Shown one piece after another: positions 7,650 to 15,829 of a stretch of DNA of 20,945 nucleotides. Position 1 is the stretch's first letter. Each line of letters starts with the position of its first letter. The notes beneath the pieces are model-generated. The model was given only the letters and a program-made list of their open reading frames with translations, had not been told where the DNA came from and did no database searches. Origin of the DNA: JARFPW01 sp035464655 (GTDB lineage: Bacteria; Gemmatimonadota; Gemmatimonadetes; Palauibacterales; Palauibacteraceae); the NCBI GenBank assembly GCA_035464655.1, contig DATHRZ010000019.1:1-20945 (forward strand), written 5' to 3'. Both the position numbers and the translations under genes were made by a program.

Positions 7650-8513
7650 CTAGAGAGCGATGGTCAGATATACCTGTGGGCCGCTGAACTGATAGTCGAG
7701 GAACAGCAACGTTCCCTCGGGTCGGGTATGGATCCCTTCCGTACCATCGGCCTCGAGACTGATGAAGCGGTGGCCGAATCCGACGCCGAAGCGTCTCAGC
7801 GGAAAGTACTCGACGGCGGCACGGAACTCCCGCCAGCTCCCCTCGACACCGTCAATCTCGAGGGCGAAGTACCTGGCGCCGCCCGTGAGAAAGAAGCCCT
7901 TGCCCAGATCCGCTGTGGCATCGACGCCAACCACGGGAAGTGGGAATTCGGTTGACCCACGCTCCGTCACACCCGCGACGGGTGCGGACACTCCGGCATC
8001 GGCGAGGACCGCGAACACGCCGGCTGAAAGGCCAACGTCGAGATGCTCACCGAGAATGACGGCGAGACGATACGCCACCGGGATGAGCGTGACCTCGATC
8101 ACGCTCGCGACATCCACGTCGACCTCGAACACGGCGTCGCCCCACCGAATCCGACGCACCAATGTCGTGCTTCCGCGGCGCGAGAAGGATACATAACCGG
8201 CTTGAATCTGATGCCGTCGCCCGAGGCGCAGGGCCGCGTCTAAGCGCAAATCCCGGGTCCATTCGTCGAGTCCCAATTCCCGTTCAACATCTACCGTCGT
8301 CCCGGTTCCCGCGGACTCGGCGTCGACCCGAGCGACCGTGCGATGCTCGGTGAACAACAGTCCGCCGCGCAAGCTGAATCGATTGGAGGTGCGTTCAGCC
8401 AGGTCGGGGCTGCCCGCTGAGGCAGGCTCCTGCCCTCGTGCGCTCGCCACATACATCAGGCTGAGCGCCAACCACGACGCGGCACGGATGCCGGCGCGGC
8501 GCGGAAACCTCAC
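7650..8513 (-). CDS. Outer-membrane beta-barrel protein, third gene of the JAMM operon
   Basis: A 287-residue protein I do not recognise at family level. It has a Sec signal peptide (MRFPRRAGIRAASWLALSLMY, cleavage near residue 27 in ASARGQ). The mature part alternates hydrophobic and polar residues with aromatics, as in barrel strands: SNRFSLRGGLLF, HQIQAGYVSFSR, GFFLTGGARYFALEI, FRAAVEYFPL, RFGVGFGHRFISLEA, GTLLFLDYQF. The C-terminus QVYLTIAL resembles a closing strand but ends in Leu, not Phe. The GTG start at 8513 overlaps the stop of the P1 peptidase gene (GTGA), implying translational coupling. A role in the outer membrane with the other two operon proteins is inferred. It could be a structural or transport barrel; nothing points to an enzyme. 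Confidence 0.7.
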   Translation of the reverse strand: MRFPRRAGIRAASWLALSLMYVASARGQEPASAGSPDLAERTSNRFSLRGGLLFTEHRTVARVDAESAGTGTTVDVERELGLDEWTRDLRLDAALRLGRRHQIQAGYVSFSRRGSTTLVRRIRWGDAVFEVDVDVASVIEVTLIPVAYRLAVILGEHLDVGLSAGVFAVLADAGVSAPVAGVTERGSTEFPLPVVGVDATADLGKGFFLTGGARYFALEIDGVEGSWREFRAAVEYFPLRRFGVGFGHRFISLEADGTEGIHTRPEGTLLFLDYQFSGPQVYLTIAL

Positions 8514-9649
8514 TCGCGCGCCAGGACTCCTGCCTGCGCCAGCAGCTCGATGGTGCGGTCGACCGGTAGCGCCTCGGCAGTACCCAGGTGGCCCTCTACG
8601 GTCTCGGCTGCGAACAGCGAGGCGACGATCGCCTCCTCTGTGGCGTCACGCACGGCGACGAACAGCCGGCTCAGTCCTCCACCGTCCGGCAGCCGCACGG
8701 CGTCTCGGTCGACGCTGAACGCGATCGCATAATCGCCGGAGCCGTGCGAGAGCGAGGCACCCGCCCGAGCGAGCCCGCCGAACGAACGCTCGGCCAGCCG
8801 CTCGAGGTGCCGGTGGTCGAGGGGCGCGTCGGTCGCGATCACGATCATCACGCTCCCGCCGCCGCGCGCGTCGTGCGGCTCGGCGGGCGCGGCGGCAGCC
8901 TCGGCGGCCAGCAGGTCGCCTACGGGCACCCCGTCGACGATGAGAGAACCGCCGAAGTTCGTCTGCACGAGCACCCCGACGGTCCACGAGTCGTCGCCGG
9001 CCCCCACCACCCGCGACGCGGTCCCGATGCCGCCCTTGTAGCCGAGCGCCCGGGTGCCGCGGCCGGCGCCCACGGCGCCTTCGGCGACCGGTCCGGCCCG
9101 CGCGTCCCGCAGGGCGGCCCGTACGTGCTCGGGCCCGATCGGTCGCGCCCGAATGTCGCTGAGGAAGCCGTCGTTCGTCTCGCCCACCACCGGGTTGATC
9201 GAGCGGATCTCCTCGTTGCCGGGGCTCGCGAGCAGCGTGTCGATCAGGGCGTCGGCGGCGCGGAACACGCTGAGGGTTCCCGTGAGCAGAATCGGCGTCT
9301 CGAGCTCGCCGAGCTCCTGCACCTGGCTCAAGCCGACGAGCTTCCCGTAGCCGTTGCCCACTACGATCGCGGCGCGCACCCGCTCGCGGAACAGATCGCC
9401 GCCATGTGGCAGGACGGCCGTCACGCCCGTGTTCAACGAGTCGCCCTCGGCCAGCGTCGCGTGTCCGACGAGCACGCCGGAAACGTCGGTGATCGCGTCG
9501 TGCGGGCCCGGCGAGAGGTTCCCGATCCGAATACCGGCCTCCCGGGGCCGCGGCGCCTCCTGGGCGGATAGATCGGCCGGGCGGGCACCCAGGCAGGCGC
9601 CCACGACCAGGACGGCAGCGCCTGCGCGGTACATCACGCTTCGTCTCAT
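8510..9649 (-). CDS. P1 family (S58, DmpA-like) aminopeptidase, secreted
   Basis: A member of the DmpA/P1 family: N-terminal-nucleophile aminopeptidases that self-cleave at a Gly-Ser bond. The 379 residues fit DmpA (375). The signal peptide is about residues 1-30 (AAVLVVGACLGARPADLSAQ), so it should act in the periplasm. Family blocks are GNLSPGPHDAITDVSGVLVGHATL, the NTGVTAVLPHGGD segment, GYGKLVGLSQVQELGELETPILLTGTLSV, NPVVGETNDGFLSDIR, and GYKGGIGTASRVV. The cleavage and nucleophile site is GGGSVMIVIATDAPL (Gly265-Ser266). The ATG at 9649 is preferred over the GTG at 9661 because it overlaps the upstream stop as ATGA and starts the signal peptide directly. It is the middle gene between the JAMM protein and the barrel. 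Substrate (L-, D- or beta-aminoacyl peptides) cannot be told. Confidence 0.92.
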   Translation of the reverse strand: MRRSVMYRAGAAVLVVGACLGARPADLSAQEAPRPREAGIRIGNLSPGPHDAITDVSGVLVGHATLAEGDSLNTGVTAVLPHGGDLFRERVRAAIVVGNGYGKLVGLSQVQELGELETPILLTGTLSVFRAADALIDTLLASPGNEEIRSINPVVGETNDGFLSDIRARPIGPEHVRAALRDARAGPVAEGAVGAGRGTRALGYKGGIGTASRVVGAGDDSWTVGVLVQTNFGGSLIVDGVPVGDLLAAEAAAAPAEPHDARGGGSVMIVIATDAPLDHRHLERLAERSFGGLARAGASLSHGSGDYAIAFSVDRDAVRLPDGGGLSRLFVAVRDATEEAIVASLFAAETVEGHLGTAEALPVDRTIELLAQAGVLARE

Positions 9650-11409
9650 GGCCTCGGACACTCCGATTCGTCGTACAGGCGTTCGACGTCTCTCATCCCC
9701 GCGACCAGCCGCTCGTCGCGCTCGGCCAGGGCAGCCGGCAAGGGTGACGTGAATCGCGCCTTGAAGTCAGCGTTGTAGGCGAGCCATGCGTTCTCGACGG
9801 CAATCAGCGCCTCTCCGAGTTCCTCGCACGTGGCCTGACCGTCGTCGAGCGCGACGGCCCGACCGTAGAACTGGCTGATCACGCCGAGCGTCTCGCGGCC
9901 CACGCTGTCGATCTGAGCGGGGGTGACGACGGTGACGGCCGCGTCGACGCCCGCTCCTCCCTCGGCCGGGGGCGAAACCTCGACGTCGGCGGCCGGGTCG
10001 GACGGCGTCTCGTCGGGCGTGGACTCGCGGCCTGAGAACACGACGTATCCCGCGACCAGAGCTGCCACGAGGAGCACTCCGCCGGCGACCATCGCCGCGA
10101 TCTTCGTCTTCTTTCCGTCCCGCAAGCCCTCGAGCCCCGGCTTGCGGGCCGGACGCGTCTTGCGCGGTTCCGGCGCCGTGTCGTCGACCTCGAGGCCGGC
10201 CCCCGCGAGCGCATCGCCGGCCGTCACCTCCGGCGGTTCGGCGGCGGGCGGCTCACTCGGCTCACGGCGTTCGGGTTCGACCTGCTCGGGCGGCGGCACC
10301 TTCTCGGGCGGCGGCACCTTCTCGGGCGGTGGCGCCTGCTCCGGCACAGTCGCTGGTCCGTCGGCCTCGCGATCGAGCTCGATGCGGGCGGGCCTGACGG
10401 CGTCGATCGCCGCCTCGTAGTCGAGCTCTCGGGCCTCGGCCTCCGGCGCCTCGTCGACGTCCGCGGCCTCGGCCTCCGGCGCCGCCGCATCCCCGACGGG
10501 CTCCTGCTTCTCGTCAGCGGTCGCAGGTGCGGCTTCGGCCGCGGACATCTGGTCGGGATCCGCGTCGAACGGCTGCACGACCATCCGGTCCTCGGCGGGT
10601 GTCGTATCGGAGGTCTCGGCCCCCTCGGGCTGTTCGACCGCGGGTTCCTCAGACTCGGGCGCCGGCGGCGTCGGGAGATCGATCCGCGGGCGTGGCGGCG
10701 GGTCGGACCGGATTTCGTCGACGGTAGTGTAATTCTCCCAGTCGAGGTACGAGCGCTTCAGCCCGCGGGCGAGCAGCGACTCGTTGCTCGCCATCTCGTA
10801 GAACGGCAGCAATAGATCGCCGGCGAACGCGTCGGGCGTCGAACGGAAGCAGCCTCCGTCGCAGCGGTCTCCACCCCCGACGAACACGAAGGCGCAGTGC
10901 CAGGGCTCGGAGAAGTGCTGATGATGCGTGGCGACGTCGGACTCGCTCAGCGCGACCTCACCGCCGAGATGCCGGTGATACCAGCCCGCGAGCACGCCGC
11001 GCCGGCGCTCGACCTCGAGCTGCAGGGCGAGCGTCGCTTCGCGAGAGATCTGGTCAGGCGCGTCTTCTCGGAAGTCGAACCGGGCGGGAAGCGCCGCCGT
11101 GATCGTCACGAACCTGCGGTTCGCGTTCGGATCTTCGCACAGATCGCCAATCAGATAGCCGAACGGAGTGCGCTCGGCCCCCGTCTGCCAGACGTGCTCG
11201 TGCATCGTCAGCCAGGCGCGCTGGTCGACGAAGATCTCGTAGGTGGAGGAGACCGTCTCGAACGGCGGCGGCGGATCCGGCTTCCAGTAGATGCTGCGCA
11301 GGAGCGGGCGAGGTGTCCATATATGGTATGCGTCGCTCTCCGGCTGGCGCTCCTGTGGGAGCTGCCAGCTGGGCCGCTTGCGCTGCTCGTCCTTTCGGTC
11401 GTCGGTCAT
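9646..11409 (-). CDS. Membrane-anchored JAMM/MPN-domain protein with disordered linker and C-terminal periplasmic domain
   Basis: A 587-residue protein of unusual architecture. Residues ~56-180 form a JAMM/MPN (Mov34/PAD-1) fold: YEIFVDQRAWLTMHEHV, then AERTPFGYLIGDL with Glu79, then GWYHRHLGGEVALSESD. The last fits the zinc pattern H-x-H-x10-D exactly (His145, His147, Asp158). JAMM proteins are zinc peptidases, often cleaving ubiquitin-like isopeptide bonds. A conserved-looking tail follows with C183 and C187 in DRCDGGC. Residues ~236-415 are Pro/Glu/Ala-rich and probably disordered, including a PPPEKV tandem repeat. A basic stretch (RKTRPARKPG... KKTK) precedes one TM helix at ~437-458. The last ~125 residues should be periplasmic, with Cys528 and Cys584. 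The basic flank predicts a cytoplasmic JAMM domain. The ATG at 11409 is chosen; a GTG at 11508 would add 33 residues without a good ribosome site. First gene of the operon with the P1 peptidase and barrel genes. Confidence 0.78.
   Translation of the reverse strand: MTDDRKDEQRKRPSWQLPQERQPESDAYHIWTPRPLLRSIYWKPDPPPPFETVSSTYEIFVDQRAWLTMHEHVWQTGAERTPFGYLIGDLCEDPNANRRFVTITAALPARFDFREDAPDQISREATLALQLEVERRRGVLAGWYHRHLGGEVALSESDVATHHQHFSEPWHCAFVFVGGGDRCDGGCFRSTPDAFAGDLLLPFYEMASNESLLARGLKRSYLDWENYTTVDEIRSDPPPRPRIDLPTPPAPESEEPAVEQPEGAETSDTTPAEDRMVVQPFDADPDQMSAAEAAPATADEKQEPVGDAAAPEAEAADVDEAPEAEARELDYEAAIDAVRPARIELDREADGPATVPEQAPPPEKVPPPEKVPPPEQVEPERREPSEPPAAEPPEVTAGDALAGAGLEVDDTAPEPRKTRPARKPGLEGLRDGKKTKIAAMVAGGVLLVAALVAGYVVFSGRESTPDETPSDPAADVEVSPPAEGGAGVDAAVTVVTPAQIDSVGRETLGVISQFYGRAVALDDGQATCEELGEALIAVENAWLAYNADFKARFTSPLPAALAERDERLVAGMRDVERLYDESECPRP
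10285..10338 (-). repeat. Three 18-bp tandem repeats encoding PPPEKV/PPPEQV
   Basis: On the + strand, 10285-10302 and 10303-10320 are identical (CTCGGGCGGCGGCACCTT), and 10321-10338 is a third copy with three changes. In the leftward gene each unit encodes one proline-rich hexapeptide in the linker between the JAMM domain and the membrane segment. Such repeats change copy number easily, so linker length may vary between strains. Confidence 0.85.
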
Positions 11410-11576
11410 ACGCTCCACCGTAGGGGACTCGGTGGCTCCGGGGGGAACGGAACCGATGGCAAGATGCCCCGGCCGTGCCGGAGGCGGCAAGTAGATCGAC
11501 GTTGACACCGGATGCTGGATGCGCGAGTCTCGCGGGGACCGTCGGGGCCGAACCCGCCTACCGAGGAGAGCACTGT
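11410..11576. promoter_or_regulatory. Divergent promoter region, JAMM operon / barrel gene
   Basis: This 167-bp gap carries the start signals of two divergent units. On the + strand a consensus -35 hexamer TTGACA lies at 11502-11507, but at 16-18 bp spacing I see no good -10, so it is only a weak candidate for the barrel gene. GAGGAG at 11563-11568 is a strong ribosome site 8 bases before that gene's ATG. Nothing clear is visible for the leftward operon. Confidence 0.4.
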
Positions 11577-12218
11577 ATGCGCTCGCTGAGTCTTTTTCTT
11601 GCCGCGTTCGCGCTCGCTGCGGCGCCGGCCGACGCGCAGTTCCGCCAGCAGGCCCCCGAGAAGAAGGGCCTCGGCTTCACGGCCGACCTGCTGTTCGGCC
11701 AGATGGGCGGGACGATCGGAGATTCGATCGGCATCGGCTTCGGCGCCGCTGCGGGAGGCTTCTTCCAGTTCTCGCAGGTTCCGGCCCGGCTGGGCGCGGG
11801 CGCTTCCTACACACGCTTCTCCGCCGACGAGCTGGACGGCTCGCACAACAAGCTCAGCATCTACGCGACCGGAAGCTGGCACGTGGCCGATCCGGGCACG
11901 TCCGTCGTCCCATACCTCCAGGGGCAGGTCGGCTATGTCCGGCTCGACGACGACGCGCCGACCTGCGCGGCGTTTCCCGACGAACAGCCGCCCGATTGCA
12001 CGACCGCGCTGGCGGGGCGTGAATGGTCGGGCCTCGAGCTCGGGGCCACGGCCGGCGTCGACATCCCGATGTCCGAAACGCTGAACATCAACGTCGGCGG
12101 GACGTTCTCGTGGATCACGCTGGGCGACCTCACCGCCGGAGGGCAGTCGATCGACGGTACGTCGACCAACGTTTCGACCATCGGCCTGCGCGCGGGCGTC
12201 ACCGTGTTTCCGCGCTGA
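11577..12218 (+). CDS. Small outer-membrane beta-barrel protein
   Basis: A 213-residue protein resembling small porin-like or OmpA-type barrels, without a family I can name. The ATG at 11577 has GAGGAG 8 bases upstream and gives a Sec signal peptide (MRSLSLFLAAFALAAAPADA, then QFRQQ). Mature strands alternate as in barrels: GLGFTADLLFGQMGG, IGIGFGAAAGGFFQFS, RLGAGASYTRFSA, KLSIYATGSWHV, VVPYLQGQVGYVRL, WSGLELGATAGVDI, LNINVGGTFSWITL, VSTIGLRAGVTVF, ending in Pro-Arg. A Cys pair (CAAFPDEQPPDC) could form a disulphide in an extracellular loop. Monocistronic by layout: divergent from the JAMM operon, and convergent with the permease genes with 24 bp between stops. Function unknown. Confidence 0.75.
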   Translation: MRSLSLFLAAFALAAAPADAQFRQQAPEKKGLGFTADLLFGQMGGTIGDSIGIGFGAAAGGFFQFSQVPARLGAGASYTRFSADELDGSHNKLSIYATGSWHVADPGTSVVPYLQGQVGYVRLDDDAPTCAAFPDEQPPDCTTALAGREWSGLELGATAGVDIPMSETLNINVGGTFSWITLGDLTAGGQSIDGTSTNVSTIGLRAGVTVFPR

Positions 12219-12242
12219 GACGGCGCCGCCCCAACGCGCCCC

Positions 12243-13487
12243 CTACTCGTAGCGCAGCGACTCGACCGGGTCGAGGCCGGCGGCGCGCCGGGCCGGCAGG
12301 TATCCGGCGGCCAGCCCGATGCCCGCCAGAATCGATACGCAGGCGATGCCGATCGGCCAGGACAGCTTCGGGTTCGCGATGTACTGCAGGGCCGGATTGT
12401 CGAACGGGATCCAGTCGACCACCACGACGATGCCGGACGCCAGCAGGAGGCCGGCGAGACCGCCGATGAGCGAGATCGCCAGCGCCTCGAACACGAACTG
12501 CTGGCGGATGTGACGCTTTCGGGCCCCCACGGCCAGCTTCACGCCGATCTCCATCGTTCGCTCGCGCACGACCACGTACATGATGTTCGCCACGCCCACG
12601 CCCGCCACGAGCAGCGTGAACAGGCCGACGAGCCCCAGGAAGATCTGGATGCCGTAGCCGACCATCGCGGTTTCCTTCTCCGACTCGAAGAAGTCCCACA
12701 TCGGAATCGCGCGCTCGTCGGTCGGATCGAACTTGAACCTCGCGCCCAGCACCTCGGCGATCCGCCGCTTCGTCTCGGGAGCCCGGCCGACGGTGCGCGG
12801 CTGGACGAGCAGGTGGTTCACGTAGCGGTTGCCGTAGATCGCGGTGAAAGTCGAGGCCGGGATGATCGCCCGGTCTTCGTCGGGTCCGTTGTTGTTGCTG
12901 TCCTGGAACTTGCTCCGCATCACGCCGATCACGACGAACGGCGCCCCGTCGAGCTCCACCGTACGTCCCACCGGGTCTTCGGCGCCGAACAGGCGGTAGG
13001 CGATCGAATCGCCGAGGAACAGCACCCGGCGACGCTCGTCGAGGTCGCGTTCGCTGATGAACCGGCCGCCCGGCCGCGGAAACATCTTCCGGAGCTCCGA
13101 AAACGCCGGGTACACGCCCTCCATATGGGTCGTCGTCTTCACGTCGCCGTATGCGAGGGTCGTGCCCCAGCGCCCGTACGACGGGCTGACCCGGTCGACC
13201 TCGTCGATCGACCTCTGGAGGAGCGCCAGATCGTCCTCGCTCAGGCGGATCCGCCGTCCGCTCGGCAGCCCTTCCCATTCCTTCGTCGTCGAGCCGCCCC
13301 AGATCATGAAGATCTTCTCGCCGGCGTTGAGCAGGCCCGACGACACTGATCGGCGCAGTCCCTCGCCGAACGCGAGCAGAAGCACGATGGCGATCGTCCC
13401 CCACATCGTCGCGAACATCGTGAGCAGCGACCGGGTGCGCTGCGCCTTCATGTCGCCGATGAACTCGGCCAGCAGAATCTTCCACAT
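12243..13487 (-). CDS. ABC transporter permease, MacB/FtsX type (second of a pair)
   Basis: A 414-residue permease of the MacB_PCD plus FtsX arrangement. One TM helix lies near residues 20-42 (TRSLLTMFATMWGTIAIVLLLAFGEG shortened to its core), followed by a large periplasmic domain (to ~285) and three C-terminal TM helices. The FtsX signature is GVGVANIMYVVVRERTMEIGVKLAVGARKR. The C-terminus GYLPARRAAGLDPVESLRYE is typical. No ATP-binding domain is fused. The ATG at 13487 is 5 bp after the stop of the sister permease gene; the in-frame region farther upstream is just the other gene read in a different frame. With HlyD it should form an efflux or lipoprotein-type machine, but the ATPase must come from elsewhere. 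Confidence 0.9.
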   Translation of the reverse strand: MWKILLAEFIGDMKAQRTRSLLTMFATMWGTIAIVLLLAFGEGLRRSVSSGLLNAGEKIFMIWGGSTTKEWEGLPSGRRIRLSEDDLALLQRSIDEVDRVSPSYGRWGTTLAYGDVKTTTHMEGVYPAFSELRKMFPRPGGRFISERDLDERRRVLFLGDSIAYRLFGAEDPVGRTVELDGAPFVVIGVMRSKFQDSNNNGPDEDRAIIPASTFTAIYGNRYVNHLLVQPRTVGRAPETKRRIAEVLGARFKFDPTDERAIPMWDFFESEKETAMVGYGIQIFLGLVGLFTLLVAGVGVANIMYVVVRERTMEIGVKLAVGARKRHIRQQFVFEALAISLIGGLAGLLLASGIVVVVDWIPFDNPALQYIANPKLSWPIGIACVSILAGIGLAAGYLPARRAAGLDPVESLRYE

Positions 13488-13492
13488 GCCGT

Positions 13493-14734
13493 TCACTGGC
13501 GCAGGCAGTCGATCGGGTCGAGCGCCGCGGCGCGCCGGGCGGGAAATAAGCCGGCCAACAGGGCGACACACATCAACAGGCCCATCGTCACCCAGGCGAC
13601 CTTTCCCGACACGATCGGCACGCCCACGAAGTCGCGGATCGGGATGAACGCCATCAGCCGGACGATGCCGATCGAGGCCGCGAAGCCGAGGGCGGCACCG
13701 ATCATCACGATTCCCGTGCTTTCGAGAAAGAACTGGCCGAGGATGTCGCGGCGGGTCGCGCCCAGCGAGCGCTTGATGCCGATCTCCTTGGTGCGCTCCT
13801 TCACCACGATGTACATGATGTTCGCGACGCCGATTCCGCCCACCGTCAGCGTGAACGTTCCGACGATCAGGAAGAACACGTTGAACCCGAGAAACAGGTA
13901 GCCGAACATCTTCTCGAACTCGGCGGTGTCCCACACCCCGAGCGCGTCGTCGTCGGTCGGGTCGAAGCGGTACTTGCCGCCGAGCACCTCGAACACCGCC
14001 CGCTCGGCCTCCTGCGTCGCCTCGCCGCCGGTCGTGCGGTAGATGATGTTGCTCACGTAGCGCTGCCCGAACATCGCGGCGTGCGTGCTGGCGGGGATGA
14101 ACACGCGGTCGCGGTCGCGCGAGTTGTACGACGAGCTCTGGTCCTTGGGGCGCATCACCCCGATCACGGTGAACGGCGTCTCGCCGATCATCACCTGCCG
14201 GCCGACCACGTCGGCCTCGAGGCCTTCGAACAGCAGGTCGCGGATCGCGTTGCCGAGCACGACGACGCGGCGGCGCTGGTCGTGGTCGTCCTGGTTGATG
14301 AACCGGCCACCTACGTCGGGAATGACGTTGCGCAGGTAGGTGTAGGACGGCCACACGCCCGTGATGTTCGGGTTGGTGATCGAACGGCCATGGCGTACCG
14401 GAACGTCGCGCGAGCTGTACTCGGGACTGATCAGGACGATCTGCGGAATCTGCCGGGCCAGCAGGGTCGCGTCCGCCTCGCGGAGGCGGATCGGCCGGCC
14501 GTCGCCGAATCCGGCATACGGTTTCGTGGTCTCGCCGCCGAACAGGATCACGATCCGGTCGCCGAGCCCGTGAAACCGCTTGATCACGTGTGTCTCGAGC
14601 CCGGCGGCGAACGCCAGCAGCACGACCACCGCGACGGTCCCCCAGGCGATCCCGAGGATGGTCAGCGTGGTGCGCAGCTTCTGGGCGCGCACGTCGGCCC
14701 AGAACTCGCTCAGCGCGCGAACCAGGCGCTTCAT
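13493..14734 (-). CDS. ABC transporter permease, MacB/FtsX type (first of a pair)
   Basis: A 413-residue sister of the downstream permease. TM1 lies around residues 22-45 (LRTTLTILGIAWGTVAVVVL), followed by a periplasmic MacB-like domain containing VGGRFINQDDHDQRRRVVVLG and VGRQVMIGETPFTVIGVM. Three TM helices follow, with the FtsX signature GGIGVANIMYIVVKERTKEIGIKRSLGATRRD. It ends in LFPARRAAALDPIDCLRQ. Its ATG directly follows the stop of the HlyD gene (TGAATG), so all three are one operon. The two permeases are diverged duplicates that could form a heterodimer. No nucleotide-binding domain is present. Substrate unknown. Confidence 0.9.
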   Translation of the reverse strand: MKRLVRALSEFWADVRAQKLRTTLTILGIAWGTVAVVVLLAFAAGLETHVIKRFHGLGDRIVILFGGETTKPYAGFGDGRPIRLREADATLLARQIPQIVLISPEYSSRDVPVRHGRSITNPNITGVWPSYTYLRNVIPDVGGRFINQDDHDQRRRVVVLGNAIRDLLFEGLEADVVGRQVMIGETPFTVIGVMRPKDQSSSYNSRDRDRVFIPASTHAAMFGQRYVSNIIYRTTGGEATQEAERAVFEVLGGKYRFDPTDDDALGVWDTAEFEKMFGYLFLGFNVFFLIVGTFTLTVGGIGVANIMYIVVKERTKEIGIKRSLGATRRDILGQFFLESTGIVMIGAALGFAASIGIVRLMAFIPIRDFVGVPIVSGKVAWVTMGLLMCVALLAGLFPARRAAALDPIDCLRQ

Positions 14735-15829
14735 TCAGCTGATCTCGCGCGGCGGCGGCTCGACGACCCGCTCGCCTTCTTCGAGGCCTTCGACGACTTC
14801 GATGGTCACGGCGTCACTCAGCCCCGTGCGAATGGTCCGTTCGTGGCTCACTTCGCCGGCGCCGAGCACCCGTACGACGGCCGTGTCGCCCCGGAACTCA
14901 ATCAAGCGCTCGGGAATCGCCAGCACGTCGTCGCGGCGCTCGATGATCACGTCGGCGTTGGCCGAGTAGCCGGCCCGGAGCTCGGCGCCCTGTACGGACG
15001 TCAGGCGGATCTCGATCGGGAAGACGGTCGCGTTGTCCTCGTTGCGCGCCTTGAGCGAGATCGCATGGACCTCCCCCTCGACGCTCGCTTCGGGCAGCGC
15101 CCCGATCTTGATCGACGCCGGCATCCCCTCCCGCAGGCGTCCCACGTCGATCTCGTCCACCGTGCCGCGAAAGATCAGGTTGTCCATCGCCGCCATCGTG
15201 GCGAGCATCGTGCCTTCCTGGAAGTTGCTCAGCGGCACGACCGGATCGCCCTCCTCGACCAGCGTCTCGAGCACGAAGCCGTCGATCGGAGAGCGGATCA
15301 CGCCCTCGATGTTGCGGTTGTCGATCCGCACGCGGCCCGTCTCGAACAGGGCGACTCGCTCGCGCGCCATCTGCGCCTGGACCTGCGCCTGCTGGAAGGC
15401 GCGCTCCGCCGTCTCGAGTTCCTCCTGCGTGATGTACTCCTTGGCCCGCAGCTCGCGTTTGCGCTCGACATCGCGCCGGAGGTTCTCGAGGTCGATCTCG
15501 CGCAGCTGCACCTGGCGCTTCGCGTCGGCCAGCTCGATCGGGGTCGGATTGGGACGCACCTCGATCAGCGGCTGCCCCGCCTCGACGAAGTCACCCTCCT
15601 CGACTATCAGGCGGCCCACCACGCCAGCCACCTGCGACTTCACCGCCACCTCGACGTCGGGCTCGATGTGACCGACCGCCAGCGCCTTGCGGACGATCGT
15701 GTCGCGCACGACCTCGACCGTTCGGATCTCCGAGCTGCCGTCGTCGCCGAGCAGGCGGACCGCGGTGACCCCTCCCCCGACGACCACGATCCCCACCAGC
15801 GACAACGCGATCTTGGTTCCCCGTCTCAT
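14735..15829 (-). CDS. HlyD/MacA-type periplasmic adaptor protein
   Basis: A 364-residue membrane fusion protein. It starts at the ATG at 15829, giving a basic N-terminus and one anchor helix at about residues 7-27. The two halves of a lipoyl/barrel-sandwich domain are VAVKSQVAGVVGRLIVEEGD (61-80) and NIEGVIRSPIDGFVLETLVEEGD (~173-195, quoted in part). Between them is a helical hairpin (~98-163) rich in charged residues, with RAKEYITQEELETAERA. Beta-barrel and membrane-proximal domains follow. It is the first gene of the operon with two MacB/FtsX-type permeases and would bridge them to an outer-membrane exit. In-frame sequence above 15829 lacks a convincing start. MacA-like by context; substrate not predictable. 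Confidence 0.92.
   Translation of the reverse strand: MRRGTKIALSLVGIVVVGGGVTAVRLLGDDGSSEIRTVEVVRDTIVRKALAVGHIEPDVEVAVKSQVAGVVGRLIVEEGDFVEAGQPLIEVRPNPTPIELADAKRQVQLREIDLENLRRDVERKRELRAKEYITQEELETAERAFQQAQVQAQMARERVALFETGRVRIDNRNIEGVIRSPIDGFVLETLVEEGDPVVPLSNFQEGTMLATMAAMDNLIFRGTVDEIDVGRLREGMPASIKIGALPEASVEGEVHAISLKARNEDNATVFPIEIRLTSVQGAELRAGYSANADVIIERRDDVLAIPERLIEFRGDTAVVRVLGAGEVSHERTIRTGLSDAVTIEVVEGLEEGERVVEPPPREIS

Noticed and set aside
13488..14354. Extension of the second permease to 703 residues
   Set aside because: The extra part is the sister permease gene read out of frame.
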